NCBI GenBank assembly: GCA_030583865.1
Contig: CP129479.1
Location: forward strand, 1-64,000
DNA length: 64,000 bases
DNA from: Thermodesulfobacteriota bacterium
GTDB taxonomy: Bacteria; Desulfobacterota; GWC2-55-46
Direction: 5' to 3'
The position numbers and the translations under genes were made by a program. Positions 38,493-45,715 of this stretch are shown here, piece after piece. Positions within the stretch are counted from its first letter, which is position 1. Each line of letters opens with the position of its first letter. A model generated the notes under the pieces. That model searched no databases, was not told the origin of the DNA, and worked only from the letters and a program-made list of their open reading frames with translations.

Positions 38493-38762
38493 GTGGGCAT
38501 AAGAACTCCGGAACTTCTTTCAAAAATCGATATTCCCAGGCAAAAGCTCTATTACCTTGAGCAGAAGGGGTTTATAAAACCCCGGAAGATCCTCATCGGG
38601 GATAAGGAGTTCAGGGAGTATTCCGAAGAGGACGCAAAGAAGGTCGAATTCATCTGGAAATACCTGAAAAAGGGTTTCAAATACAAGATAGCCTACGAAA
38701 AGGCTATGGAAGAGCTCCAGAACCCGCAGTTGAACCTGGTTAAAACCGAAAAACCCGCTTAG
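38493..38762 (+). CDS. Short MerR-type HTH regulator
   Basis: 89 residues, essentially a winged-helix MerR DNA-binding domain (IPRQKLYYLEQKGFIKP, then FREYSEEDAKKVEFI and KKGFKYKIAYEKA) without the long C-terminal effector domain. GTG start at 38493 with AGGAG about 10 bp upstream. It is followed 17 bp later by kamA, so it most likely controls its own operon. Confidence 0.82.
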   Translation: MGIRTPELLSKIDIPRQKLYYLEQKGFIKPRKILIGDKEFREYSEEDAKKVEFIWKYLKKGFKYKIAYEKAMEELQNPQLNLVKTEKPA

Positions 38763-38779
38763 ACGGTAGGAGGAGCCGA

Positions 38780-39952
38780 ATGGAGGGGCTTTCAATAAGC
38801 TCTGAACCGCCCAGTAGCAAAGCGGCCAAAGTCGCTGTAAGGTCCGACTTGGCCGAGTATATCGAGTGCCCCGCTTCAAGGCCCGAGAGCTGGAACGATT
38901 GGAAGTGGCAGCTCAAAAACCGCATAACCTCCCTTGAGGCGTTGAAAGACCTCATACCCCTTACCCGGCGGGAAGAGGAAGGAATCAAGCGCGCCACCGG
39001 CCGCCTGGCCATGGCCATAACACCCTATTTTCTCACGCTCATCGACAGACAGGACCCCAAATGCCCCATAAGGAAGCAGGCAATACCCAGGCTCGAGGAA
39101 TTCAGCGTCTCTTCCTGCGAGATGGTAGACCCTTGCGGTGAGGACTCCCATTCCCCGGTCCCGGGGCTCGTGCACAGGTACCCTGACAGGGCCCTTCTGA
39201 TAGTGACCGACTCCTGCGCCATGTACTGCAGGTATTGCACGAGGAAGCGGATGGTCGGTGAAGAGCACCCGCCCATGCCCATAGAGCGCTTCGACGACGC
39301 GATAAAGTACATCAAGTCGAAAAGGTCCATAAGGGACATCCTCATCTCGGGCGGCGACCCGCTTATGATGAAGACCGAGGTCCTCGAGGACTATATAAAG
39401 AGGCTCAGGGCCATACCGCACCTTGAGGTGATCAGGATAGGCACCAGGGTGCCTGTGACGCTGCCCATGAGGGTGACAGGCGAGCTAGTCGCGATGCTCA
39501 GGAAATACCACCCGCTCTACATAAGCATCCATTTCTCTCACCCGAAGGAAATCTCTCCCGAGGTCGAGAAGGCCTGCTCCATGCTCGCCGACGCCGGGAT
39601 ACCGCTCGGCAGCCAGACCGTGCTCCTTAAGGGAGTGAACGACAGGCCGGCTGTCATGAAAAAACTCATGCAGGAGCTCCTTAAGATACGGGTCAGGCCC
39701 TATTACATATACCAGTGCGACATGGCCGTTGGCACGGGCCACTTCAGGACGCCTGTCTCTGTTGGCATGAACATAATGGAGGAGCTCCGCGGCCACACGA
39801 CAGGATATGCGGTGCCGACCTTCGTGGTCGACGCGCCCGGGGGAGGGGGGAAGATCCCGGTTGCGCCCACCTACCTGATCTCCCAGGCAAAGGGCAGGCT
39901 GACGCTCAGGAATTACGAGAACAAGATCTATACCTATTCAGAGCCGGAGTGA
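38780..39952 (+). CDS. kamA: Lysine 2,3-aminomutase family radical SAM enzyme
   Basis: Radical-SAM, PLP-dependent migration of the amino group of lysine to give beta-lysine. The CxxxCxxC cluster motif is in SCAMYCRYCTRKRM (about 138-145), LISGGDPLM binds SAM, and APGGGGKIPV carries the PLP-binding lysine. At 390 residues it is closer to catabolic/osmolyte KamA/AblA than to the shorter EpmB, and no EF-P genes are nearby. No beta-lysine acetyltransferase (AblB) is in the window. ATG 38780 has AGGAGG upstream. Confidence 0.88.
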   Translation: MEGLSISSEPPSSKAAKVAVRSDLAEYIECPASRPESWNDWKWQLKNRITSLEALKDLIPLTRREEEGIKRATGRLAMAITPYFLTLIDRQDPKCPIRKQAIPRLEEFSVSSCEMVDPCGEDSHSPVPGLVHRYPDRALLIVTDSCAMYCRYCTRKRMVGEEHPPMPIERFDDAIKYIKSKRSIRDILISGGDPLMMKTEVLEDYIKRLRAIPHLEVIRIGTRVPVTLPMRVTGELVAMLRKYHPLYISIHFSHPKEISPEVEKACSMLADAGIPLGSQTVLLKGVNDRPAVMKKLMQELLKIRVRPYYIYQCDMAVGTGHFRTPVSVGMNIMEELRGHTTGYAVPTFVVDAPGGGGKIPVAPTYLISQAKGRLTLRNYENKIYTYSEPE

Positions 39953-39956
39953 GATT

Positions 39957-40250
39957 ATGAAGAGCGACGACCTCCTGGATGGGCTGGAAGCCGGCGGAAC
40001 TGCCGTTCAAGCCGGGCATGCCGAAGAAGGGCCGCCCGGAAAGACCAGGCCCGCGCGCTTCGAGGACCAGGAGAACTATTTCCTCAACTGGCTTACGGCC
40101 ACGCCCGCCCAGATGAGGACGCTCAAGAGCCTCGAGCTCGACCCTGAACGGAGGCACGAGACCGTGCTCGCGTCCCTCCTCAGGGAACGGAGCAGGAACG
40201 TGGTCCCCTTCAGGCCGGTCTCAAGGAAGACCCGCGTGGACACCGAATGA
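39957..40250 (+). CDS. Hypothetical protein downstream of kamA
   Basis: 97 residues, not recognised. A low-complexity first half (Gly/Ala/Pro-rich) is followed by a charged helix-prone segment (NYFLNWLTATPAQMRTLKSL, RHETVLASLLRERSRNV). No membrane segment. ATG 39957 has GGAG 7 bp upstream and lies 4 bp after the kamA stop, so it is probably translated with kamA. Codon use matches resident genes. Confidence 0.6.
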   Translation: MKSDDLLDGLEAGGTAVQAGHAEEGPPGKTRPARFEDQENYFLNWLTATPAQMRTLKSLELDPERRHETVLASLLRERSRNVVPFRPVSRKTRVDTE

Positions 40251-40309
40251 ATTCAAGCCCTTTTCCGGCCCTGTCCTTGTAAACTCATCCAAGCCCCGAC
40301 ATCCCCGCC

Positions 40310-40338
40310 TTGATTTCCGGCCCTGTTAATACTATATT
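40310..40338 (+). promoter_or_regulatory. Promoter of pyrE
   Basis: TTGATT (40310-40315), 17 bp, TATATT (40333-40338), about 32 nt leader. No PyrR-type or other attenuator hairpin is seen in the short leader. Confidence 0.65.
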
Positions 40339-40376
40339 ATACGGGAGCATATAACCGTAACCGCAAAGGAGCAGGC

Positions 40377-41030
40377 ATGGAAGACTTTTCGCACCAGATA
40401 ATGGATGAGGACTATAAGAAGGAGCTCCTCGACATACTCTATAACAAGTCGTTCAGGTATGACGAGGCCGGGTTCACCCTTTCAAGCGGCAAGAAGAGCA
40501 ACGTCTACATTGACGTCAAGAAGACGGCCCTCTCGTCGGTCGCCATGGAGCTCATCGGCTACGCGTACTTCCAGAAACTGAAGCTCGCGCCCATCGACGC
40601 GGTGGGAGGCATGACCTTCGGGGCAGACCCCATCGCCTACGCCGCGGCCCTCACGTGCACGGTGAGGGGCAAGTACCTCGACGTGTTCGTAGTAAGGAAG
40701 GAGCCCAAGGGGCATGGCACCCAGGCCTGGGTGGAGGGCGACGTGAAATCCGGCGCCAACGTGGTGGTAGTGGAGGACGTGGTGACTACCGGTGCCTCCA
40801 CCATCAAGGCCGTGGAGAAGGCCAAGGAGGCGGGCTACAACGTGCTCCGCGTGATACCCCTCCTGGACAGGGAAGAGGGCGGCGCCGAGAACATCCAGAA
40901 GGCGACCGGCATCAAGGTCGACCCCATCTTCACGTTGTCGGACCTGATGGAGGTCCACAAGAAGAAGATGGAAGAAGAGGAGAAGGAAAGGAAGAAGCAG
41001 GAGAGGGAAAAGGAGAAGCCGGTATTCTGA
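40377..41030 (+). CDS. pyrE: Orotate phosphoribosyltransferase
   Basis: Converts orotate plus PRPP to OMP in UMP synthesis. It has FTLSSGKKSNVYIDVKK, the GGMTFGADPIA loop, and the PRPP-binding VVVVEDVVTTGASTIKA (about 123-138). 217 residues; the last ~25 are an unusual Glu/Lys-rich tail (MEEEEKERKKQEREKEK) beyond the normal fold. The stop is 2 bp before a gene-end palindromic element; the partner pyrF follows 236 bp on. Confidence 0.95.
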   Translation: MEDFSHQIMDEDYKKELLDILYNKSFRYDEAGFTLSSGKKSNVYIDVKKTALSSVAMELIGYAYFQKLKLAPIDAVGGMTFGADPIAYAAALTCTVRGKYLDVFVVRKEPKGHGTQAWVEGDVKSGANVVVVEDVVTTGASTIKAVEKAKEAGYNVLRVIPLLDREEGGAENIQKATGIKVDPIFTLSDLMEVHKKKMEEEEKERKKQEREKEKPVF

Positions 41031-41032
41031 GA

Positions 41033-41173
41033 AGACTCTCTAAAATTGATCTTTTCCCCGGACTCTGCGTCAAGCCGGGAATAAAATTGCTCACATATAA
41101 TCATATATGCTCCGCTTTTTATTCCCGGCCTTCCTTGATTACGGGAAAAATCTCTAATTTTAGAGGTTGCCTT
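41033..41173 (+). repeat. Gene-end palindromic element, copy 2 (after pyrE)
   Basis: 141 bp element starting 2 bp after the pyrE stop. It shares with the other copies the inner arms (CCGGGAATAAAA / TTTTTATTCCCGG), the core GCTCACATATAATCATATATG, CCTTCCTTGATT and the end TTTTAGAGGTTGCCTT. The left outer arm (AGACTCTCTAAAATT) pairs only in its inner part, so this copy is partly decayed. Confidence 0.85.
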
Positions 41174-41184
41174 TGATAAAAGCA

Positions 41185-41221
41185 AAGAGGCCCGGCCCGC
41201 AAGGGCCAGGCCTCTTTTTTT
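41185..41221 (+). terminator. Intrinsic terminator after pyrE/element
   Basis: AAAGAGGCC-CGGCCC-GCAA-GGGCC-AGGCCTCTTT stem followed by a T-run, 12 bp after the palindromic element. Confidence 0.88.
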
Positions 41222-41266
41222 GTATGGGCGGTATCGCATGAAAAATCTGGCCAAGATGGGATTGAC

Positions 41267-41989
41267 ATGAGCCTTTCCCCAAAAGACCGCATCATCTTCG
41301 CCCTGGACGTGCCTGATATCAAGGGCGCGCAAAGATACGTAGACCTTCTCAAAGACCGCGTGGGCGTATTCAAGGTAGGGCTTGAGCTCTTCGTGGCCTG
41401 CGGCCCGGATGTGGTAAGGATGGTGCGCGAAAGGGGAGGGCGCGCCGTTTTCCTCGATTTGAAATTCCACGATATACCGGAGACAGTAAAGGGGGCCGTA
41501 CGCTCGGCAGCCGCCCTGGGCGTTGATTTTATTACCGTCCACGCCTCTGACGGAAGCTCCCTTCTGAAGGCAGCGGTCGAGGCTGCCGGGAAGACGAAGG
41601 TGCTCGGCGTCACCGTTCTTACGAGCCTTTCAAAGGACTCGTTTTCCGAAGCAGGGATAGACGGGGATTTTACGCCCGAATCGCTTGTGCTTTACCGGGC
41701 CGGGGTCGCGAAGGCCTCAAGGTGCGCGGGAATAGTCTCCTCCGGGCTTGAGGCCGGGGCCGTGCGAGAAGCGCTCGGCCCGGATTTTCTCATCGTCACG
41801 CCGGGGGTGCGCATGGCCGAGGACGCCAGGGGTGACCAGAAGCGGATAGTGACGCCGTTCGAGGCCGTCTCTAACGGGGCCGACTATATAGTCGTTGGCC
41901 GCCCCATAAGGGATTCTAAAGACCCGGCCGGCGCGGCGGAAAGGATCGCTTCGGAGATAGAGAAGGCGATGCAGGGGCGGGCCTTATAG
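41267..41989 (+). CDS. pyrF: Orotidine 5'-phosphate decarboxylase
   Basis: Decarboxylates OMP to UMP. The catalytic Lys-Asp-Lys-Asp network is visible in FALDVPD, FKVGLELF and FLDLKFHDIPETV, with the phosphate-binding VVGRPIRDSKDP near the end. 240 residues, TIM-barrel length. It is separated from pyrE by the element and a terminator, so has its own promoter or relies on read-through. Confidence 0.97.
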   Translation: MSLSPKDRIIFALDVPDIKGAQRYVDLLKDRVGVFKVGLELFVACGPDVVRMVRERGGRAVFLDLKFHDIPETVKGAVRSAAALGVDFITVHASDGSSLLKAAVEAAGKTKVLGVTVLTSLSKDSFSEAGIDGDFTPESLVLYRAGVAKASRCAGIVSSGLEAGAVREALGPDFLIVTPGVRMAEDARGDQKRIVTPFEAVSNGADYIVVGRPIRDSKDPAGAAERIASEIEKAMQGRAL

Positions 41990-42029
41990 AAAACCTCGAT
42001 AAGAAAGGTCTGCTTGATTCCCATTTTTG

Positions 42030-42117
42030 CGTCATTGCGGGGAGTGAGGCGACGAAGCAATCTCAAAGCGCCCGATATTCCAAAAGATGAGATTGCCGCG
42101 CTCCGCTCGCAATGACG
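42030..42117. repeat. Imperfect palindromic intergenic repeat (GTCATTGCG / CGCAATGAC type)
   Basis: GTCATTGCGGGGAGTGAGGC ... GACGAAGCAATCTC faces GAGATTGCCGCGCTCCGC ... GCAATGAC, an 88 bp palindrome-like unit of a style dispersed in many genomes. A degenerate relative is at 45632-45702. Confidence 0.7.
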
Positions 42118-42156
42118 AGTACGCCAATGAATCAGAGTTTTCAAATTTTGGAGCTT

Positions 42157-42187
42157 AAGCCCCTCTCTAAAGAGGGGCTTTGTTTTA
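42157..42187. terminator. Bidirectional terminator between pyrF and the convergent gene
   Basis: AAGCCCCTCT-CTAA-AGAGGGGCTT stem with TTGTTTT on the plus side and an A-rich/T-rich flank for the minus strand. Confidence 0.85.
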
Positions 42188-42784
42188 CCCTATTACCGAT
42201 TCGTCCTCGAACCGCGTGTCTTCAACGCTCGCCACGTCGAATTCAAAGCCCTGGGTATAAGGGTGCTCCTCTCCCTCCATAAGGTCCTGTATTATCTCAG
42301 CGTATTGTTCTCTGGCCTCTTCGACGGTTATCCTCTCGTTTACTATGTCGTTGGCCAGGTTCAGGGCCAGGAAGTTGGCCTCCTCGCGGTCGCACATGGC
42401 AGAGACGGTCCCTGAAGTGCGCTCCACGATTACGCTTCCGTCAAACTCCGCGAGCTCGTCGAATTTGTCAGGGGGCACCTGGTAGGGAATGGTCTGGCGG
42501 AGGGTGTCCTCATGTTCCATGGGGAACCTGTGCGTGGCGACGTCCTTATGGAGTACCGTCTCCATCCAGGGCCCGTTCTCGCGCCAGATGAGCCTTGTCG
42601 GCGTAATTTCGTCAGGCTCGCCGTATTTATCGACCATCTGGTTCGCGGCGCTACGCGCCGACTCCGGCCAGTCGGATACGAATTCCTTTGCCGACCTGCC
42701 TTCTATGGCTGTAACGGCGCTCGCGAGACTCGAGAGCGCGATAAAGAGCACCAAAAGGACGGGCAGATGAAGTTTCATTCGCAT
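42185..42784 (-). CDS. Hypothetical exported protein
   Basis: 199 residues with a signal peptide (LHLPVLLVLFIALSSLASAV) and no recognised domain. The mature part is acidic and helix-rich with RSAKEFVSDWPESARSAANQ, GEPDEITPTRLIW, a PMEHEDTLRQTIPYQV segment and INERITVEEAREQYAEI-like helices. The frame opens at 42850 but AAGGAGG about 8 bp before ATG 42784 decides the start. It is probably periplasmic and transcribed alone or with the M23 gene upstream. Confidence 0.75.
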   Translation of the reverse strand: MRMKLHLPVLLVLFIALSSLASAVTAIEGRSAKEFVSDWPESARSAANQMVDKYGEPDEITPTRLIWRENGPWMETVLHKDVATHRFPMEHEDTLRQTIPYQVPPDKFDELAEFDGSVIVERTSGTVSAMCDREEANFLALNLANDIVNERITVEEAREQYAEIIQDLMEGEEHPYTQGFEFDVASVEDTRFEDESVIG

Positions 42785-42882
42785 TGCGGCACCTCCTTTT
42801 CCGTGGGTTGAACATAATAAGAGTATGAAGGAAAAGGTTTGCTGCCTCAAGCTGCCGGAAGTAGATGCGTGGAGGGGAGGGC

Positions 42883-43791
42883 TCAGTTCCTGAAGGAGCG
42901 GTTCATCGCAAGGGACCTTCCGTTGAAGGTGAGGGGGAGGGCCTTTTCAGGCTCGTCCTTAAGGGTCGCGCTTATGTGCAGGTGAGGCTCGAACGAATTG
43001 CCCGAGTTGCCCACCCGGGCTATTATCTGGTTTTCTTTCACTGATTGCTTCTCTTTCACGGTGATGCTCCCCTGTAGGAGGTGAGCCACAAGCACCCTGG
43101 CATTTCCGCATTCGATGATTATGTGGTTTCCATCGGGGTTTTTGATATCCGGCGAGCGCGGCGGGTTGTCGGGCAAACCGTCCCTGACCCCTGTTATTAT
43201 GCCTGAGCAGGGGCTGTAGACGACCTCCCCGTATATTTTATGGAGGTAAAGCTCGGAAGGGAAAAAGCCGGAGGCCCTGTTCCCGAGCATGCCGAGCTTC
43301 ACTATGTCGAGGGCGTAGCGGTCGCCTGCCGATGAATGGAACGGGTTCGCGATACGGCCTGCCCCGCCCTGCAGGACGTAATACCTCCCGTCCTTGAGCG
43401 GAAAAGAGAGCTCGACTGGTTCGTCCTTGATGAACCTGCCCTTGAGGGCGGCGAAATCAAGGGCCAGGAAGATTACGAGCAGTATGATCCTCGGCCTGTA
43501 GCTCGCGCGCCCCCTGCTGTCCCTCCTTCCGAATATGGTCCGGTCCTCGAGCCTGGGAAATGTCTTCACGACCGCGACCGCGAAGAGGAGCGCTATGGCG
43601 TATTTGAGCCACACGCTCGCGAAGGCCCATGTCCCGGCTACCAGGAAGAAGACCACGACAGCGGCGGAGAGGAGCGCGCGGGTGGCCCAATCGGTCCTGC
43701 TCGTGAACTTGCCTTTCCAGAGCCATGCCGAGCAGAGGAGCGGGAACGCTATGGAGAGGAGCGTTATTACCGAGATTACGGCCGGGAGCAT
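42883..43791 (-). CDS. Membrane-anchored M23-family peptidase
   Basis: 302 residues. Hydrophobic segments at about 5-25, 40-75 and 98-118 are followed by an extracytoplasmic M23/LytM-type domain (about 150-290: GDRYALDIVKLG, VYSPCSGIITGV, GNHIIIECGNARVLVAHL, NSFEPHLHISATLKD). The HxH of the zinc site is present (HLH) and GDRYALDIV supplies the Asp-type ligand. Likely acts on cell wall or as an activator of wall hydrolases. It starts 11 bp after the methyltransferase stop region, same strand. Confidence 0.85.
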   Translation of the reverse strand: MLPAVISVITLLSIAFPLLCSAWLWKGKFTSRTDWATRALLSAAVVVFFLVAGTWAFASVWLKYAIALLFAVAVVKTFPRLEDRTIFGRRDSRGRASYRPRIILLVIFLALDFAALKGRFIKDEPVELSFPLKDGRYYVLQGGAGRIANPFHSSAGDRYALDIVKLGMLGNRASGFFPSELYLHKIYGEVVYSPCSGIITGVRDGLPDNPPRSPDIKNPDGNHIIIECGNARVLVAHLLQGSITVKEKQSVKENQIIARVGNSGNSFEPHLHISATLKDEPEKALPLTFNGRSLAMNRSFRN

Positions 43792-43802
43792 CAGCTTGCT
43801 AC

Positions 43803-44486
43803 CTATCTCTTCCTGGCATAGCCCAGATAATTTACGGAGGTGTCCCTGGATATCCTGAACTCGAAGCGGAGCGGGTCGTAGCTCATGCCGACGAGCTCCG
43901 AAAGCTCGACCCCGTTCTCCTCGAGTATTTCCTTAAGCAGAGAAGGCCTGATGAACCGGGCATAGTCGTGCGTGCCCCTGGGGACCATGCCCAGGAGGTC
44001 CTCGGCCACGAAAAGGGCGAGAAAGCGCGCCCGGACGGTTTTATTGATTGTGCCGAAAAAGAAAATGCCGCCGGGCTTGAGCATGGAGAGCGAGTCCCTG
44101 AGGAAGCCCCGGAGGTCGTCGACATGTTCCAATACTTCGGCGCAGACGATGATATCGAAGGAAGGGCCTTCCTTTGCGAGCGCGGCGGGCGAGGCGACCT
44201 TGTAGTCTATCGTGAGGCCCGATTTAGAGGCGTGCTCCCTTGCGGCCTCGATTGCGACGGGCGAGAGGTCGATACCGGCAACTATCGCGCCCTTTTTCGC
44301 GAACTCTTCTGAAAGGAGCCCTCCGCCGCAGCCGATATCGAGGACGGACATGCCCTTAAGCTCTCCGGCGCGGGATTCAAAGTAGCCGAACCGGAGCGGG
44401 TTTATCCTGTGGAGCGAAAAGAGCCTCCCGGCAGGGTTCCACCAGTCAGCGCCGAATTTTTCGAATTTTTGTGATTCGGAGGTCAT
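43803..44486 (-). CDS. ubiG: UbiG-type quinone O-methyltransferase
   Basis: Class I SAM methyltransferase that methylates ring hydroxyls in ubiquinone synthesis. It has FEKFGADWWNPAGRLFSLH and LHRINPLRFGYF-like starts typical of UbiG, SAM loop VLDIGCGGGLLSEEFA (about 50-64), VCAEVLEHV and GGIFFFGTINKT. 227 residues, close to the 240 of E. coli UbiG. It is separated from ubiD-ubiA-ubiC only by a foreign-looking gene. Confidence 0.9.
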   Translation of the reverse strand: MTSESQKFEKFGADWWNPAGRLFSLHRINPLRFGYFESRAGELKGMSVLDIGCGGGLLSEEFAKKGAIVAGIDLSPVAIEAAREHASKSGLTIDYKVASPAALAKEGPSFDIIVCAEVLEHVDDLRGFLRDSLSMLKPGGIFFFGTINKTVRARFLALFVAEDLLGMVPRGTHDYARFIRPSLLKEILEENGVELSELVGMSYDPLRFEFRISRDTSVNYLGYARKR

Positions 44487-44592
44487 GTTATTCTCTTAGA
44501 GAATGTTGGGGTTATTGTTCTTCCCATTCGGTTTCGCTCAGGGCTTCGGCTCACGCGCTCAGAGTACAGTGGCTACCTGTACTCCCCCGCCC

Positions 44593-45543
44593 CTAATTGG
44601 CAAGTTCCTCTAACATTTTGTCAATCTCCAGCCACTTGCCGTCGGACTCTGGCGGTCGCTTAACAGGGGCGACCGTTGTCGCCGGTTTTTTGGCCTTAGC
44701 CGGCGTGGCGGCCAGGCGGAACCCTACATACCGGTCCCGACGGACCGCAGGGCCCCAGCTCCGCACTGAAGTCCGGACGTATTCAGCTATTTCGCTCCAG
44801 GAGCCGCCGCGGTCGACATGATACTGGCCGCTCGCCGGGCCTTGCGGATTATTAAACTGGCTTGAACTATAGTAGCCTTCATGGTAGATATCCGAGACCC
44901 ATTCCCGGACATTGCCGCTCATGTCATACAAACCGAGGCCGTTGGGCTTGAGCCGGCCCACCGGATGGGTCCTGCCGCCTGAATTTTCCTCGAACCAGGC
45001 GTATTCCCGTAGCTTCAGGTCATCGCTCGTGCCCGCCCACTTCTCCATCTGCCCGCCGCTACGCGCAGCATACTCCCACTCTGCCTCGGTAGGAAGCCGA
45101 TATGCGACCCCGGTCTTGCCGCTCAGCACTTTTGTGAACGCCAGGGCCTCTTTCCAGCTTATACTCTCTACGGGGCAGTCGGGGCAATTCTTGTAATAGG
45201 CAAAATAGCTCCCGGTCAGTTCCTCCCACTGCCTCTGCGTGACCTCGTATTTACCTATGTAAAAATCGTCCACGCACACGCGGTGCACGGGCCTTTCGTC
45301 GTCATCTCCGCGCCCGAAGACGTCTCCCATGTCGAAGCAACCGCCCTTTACAAATACCATGCCTTCGAGCGCAGCCTCTTCCGAAGCTTCAGGCCCGCTT
45401 TCCGGCTGGGCCTGAGGGTCGGCCAGGGAACCTTGCGGATAGAAGGTTACGATAGCGAAAGCAAGCACGGTTGGGATATAAATCGAATGTACTCTATTCT
45501 TAAAACCCAGGACAGTAAACGGCCGTTTTTCTTCCTTGCTCAT
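44593..45543 (-). CDS. SUMF1/FGE-fold protein lacking the catalytic cysteines
   Basis: 316 residues: an N-terminal hydrophobic anchor or signal (about 18-38), then a C-type-lectin-like SUMF1 domain (about 60-275) with GGCFDMGDVFG, FYIGKYEVTQRQW, YRLPTEAEWEYAARSGG, NGLGLYDMSGNVREWVSD, DRGGSW and VGFRLA. The active-site cysteines of true formylglycine-generating enzymes are not present after RGGSW, so catalysis of that reaction is unlikely. Arg codons are mostly CGG/CGC, unlike the AGG-rich neighbours, and it interrupts the ubi cluster, suggesting later insertion. Confidence 0.85.
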   Translation of the reverse strand: MSKEEKRPFTVLGFKNRVHSIYIPTVLAFAIVTFYPQGSLADPQAQPESGPEASEEAALEGMVFVKGGCFDMGDVFGRGDDDERPVHRVCVDDFYIGKYEVTQRQWEELTGSYFAYYKNCPDCPVESISWKEALAFTKVLSGKTGVAYRLPTEAEWEYAARSGGQMEKWAGTSDDLKLREYAWFEENSGGRTHPVGRLKPNGLGLYDMSGNVREWVSDIYHEGYYSSSQFNNPQGPASGQYHVDRGGSWSEIAEYVRTSVRSWGPAVRRDRYVGFRLAATPAKAKKPATTVAPVKRPPESDGKWLEIDKMLEELAN

Positions 45544-45631
45544 GGCGCTTGCCTCACGTTGCCGGGTTACGGGAACCGCGGAAGCAGTCGGGTCAGCGAA
45601 GCGCAGCCCAAAAAGCCCCTGCCGTGTTTGC

Positions 45632-45702
45632 CGTCACTGCGAGGGGTACGCGACGAAGCCATACTCATAATTCGTGGATTACTTCGCTTCGTTCGAAACG
45701 AC
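45632..45702. repeat. Degenerate palindromic intergenic repeat
   Basis: CGTCACTGCGAGGGGTACGC ... GACGAAGCC and facing ATTACTTCGCTTCGTTCGAA ... ACGAC, a decayed relative of 42030-42117, located between the SUMF1 gene and ubiD, at the edge of the probable insertion. Confidence 0.55.
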
Positions 45703-45715
45703 ATCAATGGGCCGG

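Noticed and set aside
44593-45543. Formylglycine-generating enzyme (sulfatase activator)
   Set aside because: The fold is SUMF1-like but the catalytic cysteines are missing and no sulfatase is nearby.
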